Assembly: GCF_900113285.1 (NCBI RefSeq)
Contig: NZ_FOOT01000005.1
Span: 434,001-498,000, forward strand
Source of the DNA: Pontibacter chinhatensis
GTDB lineage: Bacteria; Bacteroidota; Bacteroidia; Cytophagales; Hymenobacteraceae
Direction: 5' to 3'
Length of the DNA: 64,000 nucleotides
Every line of letters begins with the position of its first letter. Position 1 is the stretch's first letter. Positions 24,875 through 32,900 of this stretch are shown here, piece by piece. The notes beneath the pieces are model-generated. The model saw only the letters and a program-made list of their open reading frames with translations. It ran no database searches and was not told the DNA's origin. Position numbers and translations under genes: made by a program.

Positions 24875-26104
24875 TTAGAAGGAAGTCTTGTAGATTGATT
24901 TTTCTTGTCTTGTCTCATTTTCTTTAAACAGTTTAGAGTTAGCCCACAGGTCATAATACTCTGAATAAGAGTAGTTATTTACTTTGCGTGACGTTCCGGT
25001 TAAAAGCTTAAATACAGATAAATCTTTACCCGCTAGCTTTTTACTTTTTAAGCCTTCCAAGAAAGCTTTTGGTTTATAATTAGCTTCATCAGGTGAGCTG
25101 AATATGCCCCACCTAGCCTCAATGCTGGCATCTTCTGTACCCCAGAGCGAGTTGAAAATGGTCGGCTTATCATTTGTGAATGTGACTCCGAAGTCTTCAA
25201 ACCCCGATTTAGTAATAGTAAAATTAGAAACAGGGCTCAGGTCCAATTCTGTGGGTACTTCCCTGCCAATGTAACTATAGCTATGGCTGTAGCCTCCGGC
25301 ATCTTTGTATGATACATTAAGGTAAAACTCTTCGATTACAGTGAGAGGAAATTGCAGATCGTACTCCTCACTTGGTATGAAGGGGGACCAATAAAGGTTT
25401 ATGCTACTAGTGCGATCACCTGCTTTGGTATAACCAGTAAGGAAGGTAGCAAAACTAGAGATATTAGCAGGTTTGTTAAACTTCCGCTTCTCTGTATTTC
25501 CTGCTTTAGAAAAATCAGCAGTAGTCTGATTAGATGTTATTTCCGTAAACAAATACTTACCGTGCGATGGCACCAGTAGGTAAGCCAGGTCAGTCGGAAC
25601 CAATCTTGTAAACTCATTGATTGTTAGTGTATTGCCAGTTATAGAGCCCCTGTAGCTATTTAATGATCTGGATTGGAAGTAGAAATCACGGGCACTAGGA
25701 AAATTAGTATAGGTTATGTCTGCTTTTTCCTTTACAACCGGCGTTTCAGAACTTGGGAGGTAGGCGACACGCCATTTATCGGGATTCACTTGCAAATAGG
25801 TTTGTATCCAATAACTGTTGTCTATTGGATCTATTAGTAAGGTCGTAAGGTTATACTTGGTATCCTCTGATTTAAGGCTAAGATTATGGTTGACGTTAAA
25901 GGCTAACAGTGTATCTAATAGAACTTTTCCTCCTTTATCTGATAAGATGAGTTCGTAGTCTTTTGCCTCCTCCAGAGAAGTATCGTACCTGAAGCTAAAG
26001 TTAAATGTTTTAGCAGGTACAGGTGCCGGATCTGTTTCTTTATCTGAGTTACAGCTAAGTAAGGTGCAGGTAAAAAAGAGACTAGCGAGTAGTTTTGTTT
26101 TCAT
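24875..26104 (-). CDS. Lipoprotein of unknown function, tandem paralogue B
   Basis: This 409-residue protein begins MKTKLLASLFFTCTLLSC (Cys18) and is the paralogue of the adjacent gene at 23436, over its entire length. Both share the order: linker with Pro/Ala, FSFRYDTSLEEAKDYELILS, VPTDLAYLLVPSHGKYLFTE, SEEYDLQFP and a C-terminal Ser/Lys-rich part. Each has its own terminator, so they are not one operon. The DNA is AT-rich compared with hrpB on the other side. No domain is recognised. Confidence 0.8.
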   Translation of the reverse strand: MKTKLLASLFFTCTLLSCNSDKETDPAPVPAKTFNFSFRYDTSLEEAKDYELILSDKGGKVLLDTLLAFNVNHNLSLKSEDTKYNLTTLLIDPIDNSYWIQTYLQVNPDKWRVAYLPSSETPVVKEKADITYTNFPSARDFYFQSRSLNSYRGSITGNTLTINEFTRLVPTDLAYLLVPSHGKYLFTEITSNQTTADFSKAGNTEKRKFNKPANISSFATFLTGYTKAGDRTSSINLYWSPFIPSEEYDLQFPLTVIEEFYLNVSYKDAGGYSHSYSYIGREVPTELDLSPVSNFTITKSGFEDFGVTFTNDKPTIFNSLWGTEDASIEARWGIFSSPDEANYKPKAFLEGLKSKKLAGKDLSVFKLLTGTSRKVNNYSYSEYYDLWANSKLFKENETRQEKSIYKTSF

Positions 26105-26298
26105 AGGTGATAATTGAGCTATGGGTAATATGAAAAATGCACAGATTGTTTAATGAACTACAATATTAAAAAATCCTGTTATTTATTGATGCAATTTTTT
26201 CAGATTAATGCCTTAGCTGTAGTAGAGAGAAATGCCTCAGAACTTGTGTAACTTGCGGTCTCAATTATATCACTGTTTAACATCAATTTTCTCCCCCC

Positions 26299-28749
26299 TT
26301 GCCCTTCAACCCATTTACCATAGACTTACCCGTTAGGGAAATTATACCTTCCGTTAGGGAGCACCTGGCGGCGCAGAACACGCTGATCGTAAACGCCCCT
26401 CCCGGAGCCGGTAAAAGCACCTTGCTGCCCCTGGCTTTGCTGGACGAGGCCTGGCTAAAAGATCAGAAGATCATCATGCTGGAGCCCCGGCGCCTAGCGG
26501 CCAAAACCATTGCCGAGCGCCTGGCGCAGCTGCTGGGCGAGGAGGTTGGCCAGACCGTCGGCTACCGCATCCGTTTCGAGAACCGCACCTCCGCTGCCAC
26601 CCGCATCGAGGTCGTAACAGAAGGCATCCTTACCCGCATGATCCACAGCGACCGCTCGCTGGCGGGCATCGGCATCGTGATTTTCGACGAGTTTCATGAG
26701 CGCAGCATCCATGCCGACGTAGCCATGGCCCTGAGCCGGGAGGCGCAGCAGGCGCTTCGCCCGGACCTGCGCATCATGGTGATGTCGGCCACCCTGGACA
26801 TGCCCCAGCTCACGAGCCTGCTTAAGGCCCCGGTGGCGCAAAGCATGGGGAGGCAATACCCCATCAACACCATCTATACCGGCGACGCCGACGACCGCAT
26901 GCTGCCTGAAATGACGGCCAAAGTGGTGCAGCAGGCAGCGCAGGAGCAGGAAGGCGATATCCTCGTGTTCCTGCCCGGCGAAAACGACATCCGGAAAGTA
27001 GAAATTATACTTCGCAGGCAGCTGCGCGGCGTGCAGATACACCCGCTGTTCGGCATGCTGCCCTTCGGCAAGCAGTACGCCGCCATCATGCCCGACCGCC
27101 AGGGCAGGCGCAAAGTGGTGCTGGCGACAAGTATAGCCGAGACCAGCTTAACCATAGAAGGCATTTCGGTGGTGGTGGATACGGGCTTCGGCAAAACCTC
27201 CCGCTTCGACCCGAAGTCCGGTTTGTCGCGCCTCGAAACGGTGCGCATCTCCAAAGACGCCGCCGACCAGCGTGCCGGTCGCGCCGGACGCCTGGGCCCC
27301 GGCACCGCCTACCGCATGTGGAGCAAAACCACGCAGGAGCGCATGGCCCCGCACCGCACCCCCGAGATCATGGAAGCCGACCTGTCCTCGCTGGTGCTGG
27401 ACATGGCGCAGTGGGGCATTACGGATATCCGTGGCCTTACCTGGCTGAACCCGCCGCCGCGCGCTGCCCTGGCCTATGCCACCGACATGCTGTACCAGCT
27501 GCAGGCGCTGGAGCATGGCCGCATCACGGAGCACGGCCAGAACATGCACCGGCTGCCGTGCCACCCGCGCATCGCGCACATGCTGCTCAAAGCTGAGGAA
27601 ACCAGCCAGGTGCCACTGGCCTCCGATATTGCCGCCGTCCTGGAAGAGCGCGACCCGCTGGACCGCAACGCCGGCATCGACATTAATTTAAGAGTAGAGG
27701 CCCTGCGCAGGTATAGAAAAGAGCAGGGGCAGGGCAAGCGCTTTGCCAAGATCGAGAAGATTGCCCGCTCGTACCGCCAGCTGTTTGAGGTGGCGCCCGA
27801 TAACGGCATGTTTGATGAGTATGAAACTGGTGTGCTGCTGGCCCATTGCTACCCCGAGCGCATCGCCTACGCCCGCCCCGGCAACAACGCCCAGTTCCAG
27901 CTGGCCAGCGGGCAGTATGCTTCCGCCGGTCATAGAGATGATCTGGCGCACGAGCCCTGGCTGGCCATCGCGCACCTGCACGCCGGCACCGGCGACAACC
28001 CGGGCCGCATTTTCCTGGCCTCCCCGCTCAACCCCCGCGACCTGGCCCCGCTGGTAAAGCAGCAGGAAACGTATACGTGGGACGTGAATGACGGCGAACT
28101 CACCGCCTCGCTGGATACGCGCATCGGAAGCATCGTGCTGCAAAGCAAGCCGCTGCCGCCTCCCGACGAGAAGCACCGCGTACCTGCTATGTCCGAGGCC
28201 ATCAAAGCAGAAGGCGAGCACCTGCTGGACTTCAACCACGAGCTCACGCAATGGCAAAACCACGTGATGAGCCTGCGCAAATGGCGCCCCTCCGAGTTCT
28301 GGCCCGACGTGAGCACCAGCACGCTGCTCATCACCAACTGGGACTGGCTGCAGCCCTACTTGTTTGATATCGAGCACCCCGACGAGCTGATGGAGCTGGA
28401 GCTGCTGCCGATACTGGAGAAGAAGTACCTGAACGAAGAGCAGCGTGCCCGTCTGGACGTGCTGGCTCCCCAAAGTATAGTTTTGCCGGATGGATCAAGT
28501 ATAGGACTGGTGTATAAACCAGATGGCGCGCAACCAACGCTGGAGATACGCCTGCAGGACGTGCTGGCCTGGGAGGAAAGCCCGAAAGTAGACGAAGGCG
28601 AGATGACTGTAGAGCTGGCCCTGCTCACCCCCGAGCTCAAGCTGATCACCACCGTGTCGGACCTGGCCAGTTTCTGGAAAGGCAATTACCGGGTAATCAA
28701 ACGGCAGCTGGAAGTGGTGTTTCCGGAGGTGAAGTGGGAGAGAAGTTAG
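26299..28749 (+). CDS. hrpB: ATP-dependent helicase HrpB (copy 1)
   Basis: The 816-residue protein has the DEAH-box helicase motifs in order: Walker A APPGAGKS at residues 33-40, FDEFHERS (motif II, DEFH), MSATLDM (III), VLATSIAETSLTIEGISVVV (V) and QRAGRAGRLGPG (VI). The HrpB-specific C-terminal region follows (FWPDVS, then WLQPYL with the LDVLAPQSIVLPDGSSI segment). HrpB is an RNA helicase of poorly known role. The start is TTG at 26299, chosen because homologous sequence begins there. A second HrpB is encoded at 32901 on the other strand. The coding sequence contains four exact AAGTATA words. Confidence 0.93.
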   Translation: MPFNPFTIDLPVREIIPSVREHLAAQNTLIVNAPPGAGKSTLLPLALLDEAWLKDQKIIMLEPRRLAAKTIAERLAQLLGEEVGQTVGYRIRFENRTSAATRIEVVTEGILTRMIHSDRSLAGIGIVIFDEFHERSIHADVAMALSREAQQALRPDLRIMVMSATLDMPQLTSLLKAPVAQSMGRQYPINTIYTGDADDRMLPEMTAKVVQQAAQEQEGDILVFLPGENDIRKVEIILRRQLRGVQIHPLFGMLPFGKQYAAIMPDRQGRRKVVLATSIAETSLTIEGISVVVDTGFGKTSRFDPKSGLSRLETVRISKDAADQRAGRAGRLGPGTAYRMWSKTTQERMAPHRTPEIMEADLSSLVLDMAQWGITDIRGLTWLNPPPRAALAYATDMLYQLQALEHGRITEHGQNMHRLPCHPRIAHMLLKAEETSQVPLASDIAAVLEERDPLDRNAGIDINLRVEALRRYRKEQGQGKRFAKIEKIARSYRQLFEVAPDNGMFDEYETGVLLAHCYPERIAYARPGNNAQFQLASGQYASAGHRDDLAHEPWLAIAHLHAGTGDNPGRIFLASPLNPRDLAPLVKQQETYTWDVNDGELTASLDTRIGSIVLQSKPLPPPDEKHRVPAMSEAIKAEGEHLLDFNHELTQWQNHVMSLRKWRPSEFWPDVSTSTLLITNWDWLQPYLFDIEHPDELMELELLPILEKKYLNEEQRARLDVLAPQSIVLPDGSSIGLVYKPDGAQPTLEIRLQDVLAWEESPKVDEGEMTVELALLTPELKLITTVSDLASFWKGNYRVIKRQLEVVFPEVKWERS

Positions 28750-28750
28750 T

Positions 28751-28823
28751 TTGGGAGTTAGAGAGTTTAGGAGTTGGGGAGTTAGAGAGTTAGAGAGTTA
28801 GAAGGTTAGAAAGTTAGAAAGTT
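28751..28823. repeat. Degenerate tandem repeat of GAGTTAGA units
   Basis: Right after the hrpB stop the sequence is built of units like GAGTTAGA, GAGTTGGG and AAGTTAGA, about nine in a row and mostly 8 bases long. Confidence 0.7.
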
Positions 28824-28994
28824 GTTTTAGACCTCGCGGGGTCTGGAGGTTCTGTGAGGGTCTGCTATTGGCTATACTTTATACTTTCTGCCGCAAGTTT
28901 AGCGGCAGCGTAACTTGTGGCTACCTATGGCAGCAGTTTGCAACTGCTTTGCTTTGAAAAAGCAAGGGCTGCAAAGGCTTAGGCTATACTTTAT

Positions 28995-29495
28995 ACTTTG
29001 TCTTCGCGGGATTACCCCACCTCGGCCCTCCCCTAAAAACAGGGGAGGGAGCTGTCTAGCAGTCCCGGGTCCAACCACCCCTAACCCCTCCTTAGCCAAG
29101 GAGGGGAGCTTTTGTAGGGCTTCTGTTGTCTGGTGGTAGCCTCCGCGACCATTGTCATCTCGACCTTTGGGAGAGATCTGGTAAGAATTCCAGATCGAGC
29201 TCTCGCGCTGCTCGAGATGACAGAGAGAGAAGTAAGTATAATTCCCCTCTTGTGGACTAGCCAAAACGAGAGTTTTGAGCTAGCGAGCGCAGCTCTCAGG
29301 GGTGGGTTTATACTTCGCTCAGACATCGGCTTCAAAGCTTATACTTTAGCTAAAGCAGTAGCAGGCTCCCCTCCTTGGCTAAGGAGGGGTAGGGGTGGTT
29401 GGACCCGGTACCGCAGAAATCCTGTTCATCCGCTAATCCAGTAAATCCTGATTCAGACAAAGGCACGAGTTGCAAACCCGCTCCAGCGAGGGTAG
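28995..29495. repeat. Repeat block with families A, B and D
   Basis: In order this holds: CGGCCCTCCCCTAAAAACAG then GGGAGGG; CCGGGTCCAACCACCCCTAA with CCCCTCCTTAGCCAAGGAGG; a family A palindrome at 29153-29222 (TGTCATCTCGACC to GAGATGACA); a family B piece at 29245-29310 (TCCCCTCTTGTGGACTAGCC to AGGGGTGGGTTT); an inverted copy of the CCTCCTTGGCTAAGGAGG piece at 29370-29415; and a family D hairpin GCACGAGTTGCAAACCCGC at 29462. The gap 28750-29642 holds no supported gene. Confidence 0.7.
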
Positions 29496-29584
29496 CTGTG
29501 AAGTATAAATAGGCAAGTATAAAAGGCTAAAGTATAACTGCCCGGCACACACCTCACCAAAAGAGAAGGAACCAAGCAGTGAGC

Positions 29585-29622
29585 AAACAAAAAGCCCTCA
29601 CCGCTTAGAACAGTGAGGGCTT
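29585..29622 (-). terminator. Terminator of small exporter gene
   Basis: AAGCCCTCAC and GTGAGGGCTT form a 10-bp stem. On the minus strand the stem is followed by TTTGTTTGC. It lies 21 bases after the stop of the gene at 29643. Confidence 0.75.
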
Positions 29623-29642
29623 ACACTTAAAACCTTATCAAA

Positions 29643-30107
29643 TTACAGCTTCTCCCAACCCGCCAGGCCCAGGTAAGTACTGGCGCCTACAATGATGGAA
29701 GACATCACCACACCGATCGTGATGGCGGCAAAGGCTCTTCTGCGCTCAATTTTAAAAAGCTCCGCAGCAATAGCGCCCATATAAGCCCCGGTTCCGGGCA
29801 GTGGAATCATCACGAACACCATCAGACCCCAGAAACCATACTTGTTGACGTTGTCGCCAGCGAGTTTCTTGGCCCGTTTGCAGAAGAAAATCACCCCTCT
29901 TTTATAAGCCCGGATAGGCCAGAACTTCTTGCTGAAGGTGTCAATGGACCATACAAAGAGAGGATATATCAGAACATTGCCCACTACTCCCACCAACAGG
30001 GCCCAGCCCAAGGCTACGTCGTTGAGAATAGCGTATGGTATTCCGGCTCGCGCTTCCCCAAACGGAGAAATGCTGAGTAAAAAGGTAAAAACGAGTATCT
30101 GTAACAT
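29643..30107 (-). CDS. Small multidrug export protein family (COG2426)
   Basis: The 154-residue membrane protein fits the Sm_multidrug_ex family. It starts with a helix and the motif ISPFGEARAGIPYAI (E-x-R-x-x-I-P), has helices near residues 35-55, 95-115 and 130-150, and contains GLMVFVMIPLPGTGAYMGAI, the typical P-L-P-G-T-G-A segment. Members are named exporters, but biochemical proof is limited. It stands alone between repeat-rich gaps. Confidence 0.82.
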   Translation of the reverse strand: MLQILVFTFLLSISPFGEARAGIPYAILNDVALGWALLVGVVGNVLIYPLFVWSIDTFSKKFWPIRAYKRGVIFFCKRAKKLAGDNVNKYGFWGLMVFVMIPLPGTGAYMGAIAAELFKIERRRAFAAITIGVVMSSIIVGASTYLGLAGWEKL

Positions 30108-30697
30108 AAACTACTTCAAAAATACATCCTGCTCATGCCTGTCATCTCCAAACTCCCTGCAGGGTTGGCCCGCCGCCGGCAAATTCTGCGTCTGGCTTTG
30201 GGCCTTACAGAGGGGGTAACAGGTCATAAACGATAAAAATTCAATCATCGTACCTTGTCTAACCCTTCCGCAACATCAACCTTTACTTTAAGAATAAAAC
30301 TTATTTATTTCATTAAACCAAGTTGCTTCGTGTTTGTCACAGCTGCTGTTGCTTAGCCTGCTTTAGCACCTGTAGCTCCTGGTAGTATCTGTCTGACTAC
30401 CAGCAGGCAAGTTACAGCAGACTTACACCATCGCGGCTGCAAGGTACAACCTACTATAACATACGAGGCTACGGGTAAAGGTAATTGGATTTTAGCTGGA
30501 TTTTACAATAGCGAAACAGGCGTTCCGCGCTATAACATCCATTCCGGCAGCAAAGATATTAGGTGAAGCGTAATTCCAAGCAGAAATTCGACGTGATGTG
30601 CAAAATTTAATGCTGGGATAGCATGGCTCTGCTTTAAGCAGTTGCCAATTTCAACTGCAAACTGCGGATCTGACATAAACACCGCTGCCCATCGCGC
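30108..30697. other. Intergenic region, nothing recognised
   Basis: About 590 bases with many stops in all frames, AT-rich near 30270-30320. I see no coding remnant or repeat family member here. The promoters of the flanking genes are not both needed here, because only the gene at 29643 starts on this side. Confidence 0.5.
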
Positions 30698-30738
30698 AAA
30701 AAAAGTATAGCGCGAGCCGGTGGCCCACGCTATACTTT
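30698..30738 (-). terminator. Terminator hairpin built from AAGTATA words
   Basis: AAAGTATAGCG (30702-30712) and CGCTATACTTT (30728-30738) are perfect 11-base complements, with a GC-rich loop. On the minus strand the stem ends in a T run (TTTTTTTGCG), 36 bases beyond the symporter stop. Here the overrepresented word forms the arms of a terminator. Confidence 0.75.
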
Positions 30739-30773
30739 CTGGTTATACTTTGGCAGCGTTTATACTTTGCCGG

Positions 30774-32228
30774 CTATGCTTTTTGCAGCTCCTTTTCCTC
30801 CTGCGTTTGCTCTTCCCAGTAATCGGCATTGCTGATGCCTAGTTTGCTGGGATTAAACTCAGGGTCGATGCCAGCTTTGCGTTGCTCGTGATAGTCTTTG
30901 AGGGCGCGTAAGGCAGGCTTGCGGAGCAGGATGATGGCCACAACGTTGAGCCAGGCCATCACACCCACGCCAATATCACCCAGCATCCAGGCCGACTCAG
31001 CCGTTTTAACGGAGCCGTAGAAAGTAGAAACGAGGATGATGATGCGCAGCACCCAGATGGCCCATTTGTTGTCGTTCCGGTTCAGGTAGCTCAGGTTGGT
31101 TTCGGCGATGTAATAGTACGCCATGATGGTGGTGAAGGCGAAGAAGAAGAGCGAGATGGCCACAAAGCCCGTTCCGAACGCAGGGAAGTGCGTGTTTACC
31201 GCCGCCTGCGTATACTCGGGACCAAACGGGACGCCCGGCAGGTTCTCGACAATAAAGCCTCCCTCTGGACTTACCACGTTATACTGGCCGGTAAAGAGGA
31301 TCATAAAAGCTGTGGCCGTGCAAACGAAAAGCGTGTCCACGTAAACCGAGAACGCCTGCACCAGTCCCTGTTTGGCGGGGTGGCTTACGGCTGCAGCGGC
31401 GGCGGCGTGTGGGGCGGTGCCCTGGCCAGCCTCGTTAGAGTAGATGCCTCGTTTTACACCCCAGGATACAGCCATGCCAAACACACCGGCAAACGCAGGC
31501 TCCAGGTCAAAGGCGGAGCGAACGATCAGCCCCAGCATGGCAGGAACTTCCGTAATGTTCATCAGGATGATTACAACCGACATCAGGATGTAAACACCAG
31601 CCATGAACGGTACTACTATCTGGGCAACCTTGCCGATACGCTTTACACCACCGATGATGATGAGTGCCAGCAGCAGGGTAACAAGTCCGCCTGTGTAGGC
31701 AGCAGGTATCTGAAACGCATTGCTAACACCCGAAGCGATGCTGTTGCTCTGTACACCAGGCAGCAGGAAGGCCATACTTATGATGGTGGCAACTGCAAAA
31801 ATCACGGCATACCATTTCACGCCCAAGCCTTTCTCGATGTAGTAGGCCGGGCCGCCTCTATACTGCCCGTCTTTTACCTGTTTGTAGATCTGGCCCAGGG
31901 TAGCCTCCACGAAGGCAGAAGCGCTGCCCAGGAAGGCAATGGCCCACATCCAGAACACAGCGCCCGGACCGCCCATGGCGATGGCCGTGGCCACCCCGGC
32001 AATATTGCCCGTGCCCACGCGTCCGGCAATGGCCACCGTAAACGCCTGAAACGAACTGATTCCTTTGGGTGTAGAGCCGCCTTTGAAGAGCAGGTGTAGC
32101 ATTTCGCGCAGGTAGCGCACCTGCAAAAACTTGGTAACAAACGAAAAATAGACCCCTGCGCCGAGGCAAAGTATAATTAAAGCGTTACTCCAAACGATGT
32201 CGTTAATAAAACTGATGACGTTCTCCAT
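30774..32228 (-). CDS. Alanine/glycine:cation symporter (AGCS family)
   Basis: The 484-residue protein has the AGCS signature region AFTVAIAGRVGTGNIAGVATAI then AMGGPGAVFWMW, and about eleven membrane helices. Further family motifs are YRGGPAYYIEKGL, GVKRGIYSNEAGQGTAPHAA (a conserved stretch near the substrate site) and YYYIAETNLSYL. It takes up alanine or glycine with sodium. The C-terminal tail is charged and short. It lies alone, with a terminator at 30698. Confidence 0.93.
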   Translation of the reverse strand: MENVISFINDIVWSNALIILCLGAGVYFSFVTKFLQVRYLREMLHLLFKGGSTPKGISSFQAFTVAIAGRVGTGNIAGVATAIAMGGPGAVFWMWAIAFLGSASAFVEATLGQIYKQVKDGQYRGGPAYYIEKGLGVKWYAVIFAVATIISMAFLLPGVQSNSIASGVSNAFQIPAAYTGGLVTLLLALIIIGGVKRIGKVAQIVVPFMAGVYILMSVVIILMNITEVPAMLGLIVRSAFDLEPAFAGVFGMAVSWGVKRGIYSNEAGQGTAPHAAAAAAVSHPAKQGLVQAFSVYVDTLFVCTATAFMILFTGQYNVVSPEGGFIVENLPGVPFGPEYTQAAVNTHFPAFGTGFVAISLFFFAFTTIMAYYYIAETNLSYLNRNDNKWAIWVLRIIILVSTFYGSVKTAESAWMLGDIGVGVMAWLNVVAIILLRKPALRALKDYHEQRKAGIDPEFNPSKLGISNADYWEEQTQEEKELQKA

Positions 32229-32441
32229 GGTGTGATTAAGCGGGAATTAAGGTATTAGATTTAGTCTCACAAGTTCAGCTAAGGCGCCCCCTCTGGTTCT
32301 TTAAATCAGATGTTTGGCCGCTTAAATTAAAGCATTTTAGCGGGAAGTTTACCTGTCCGTATAGGAGAAATTCAAGGAAAGTGAGTGCTAACCTCGTGAG
32401 AGGTATTAGATGACTCCAATTTTTGTGTACTTCTCCTGCTC

Positions 32442-32769
32442 TTACTCCGGAGAAAGTGTAGCCAGAAACAGCAACATGGCTTCCAGATCTACCAACTGGT
32501 CAAAATCGACGTGATGCCGGGCAAAGTAAGTAGCGATCCCGGTTTTATACTTTGGAAGCAGTGTAAAGATATTTCGCTTAGTAGCAGCTACAAAGGAGAA
32601 GTTCTTGTCTCCCAGGTAGAAGGTGGATTAGGCTAGGTAGCTAAGTTTTGAGTAGGAACTGAGGTCGTAAATCCTGTATTCAGTATAATACTCCCGTGCA
32701 CTGGTGGCCGGCAGCGAGGTGGGTTCAGTACCTGGTATGCTTTTGCTCCGGATATTAGTTATCTCCTAT
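32442..32769 (-). pseudogene. Broken gene of unknown function with in-frame stop
   Basis: On the minus strand a protein-like reading runs TEPTSLPATSAREYYTEYRI then YDLSSYSKLSYLA, meets a TAA at 32630-32628, and continues in the same frame STFYLGDKNFSFVAATKRNI, FTLLPKYKTGIATYFARHHV and DFDQLVDLEAMLLFLATLSP before a normal stop at 32444. Both halves look real. No start codon is left upstream, as a TAG precedes it. It resembles the C-terminal part of Bacteroidota proteins with a 'FYLGDKNF..ATKRNIFTLLP' pattern whose function I do not know. Confidence 0.6.
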
Positions 32770-32900
32770 TTATCCTGCCCTAATAAATTTGAGGTTCCCA
32801 TGACATACTGCCTTCAGAAGTATATTACTCTTACAGTTCTAATCAGGAACAGCCACCAGCGAAGTATACTTTCCAGGCACAAGTATAAAGGTAGCCGTTG

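Noticed and set aside
23436..26104. Tandem lipoproteins as a phage or toxin-immunity locus
   Set aside because: The proteins have lipoprotein signals and full-length similarity to each other but no toxin, immunity or phage motif; AT-richness alone is not enough.
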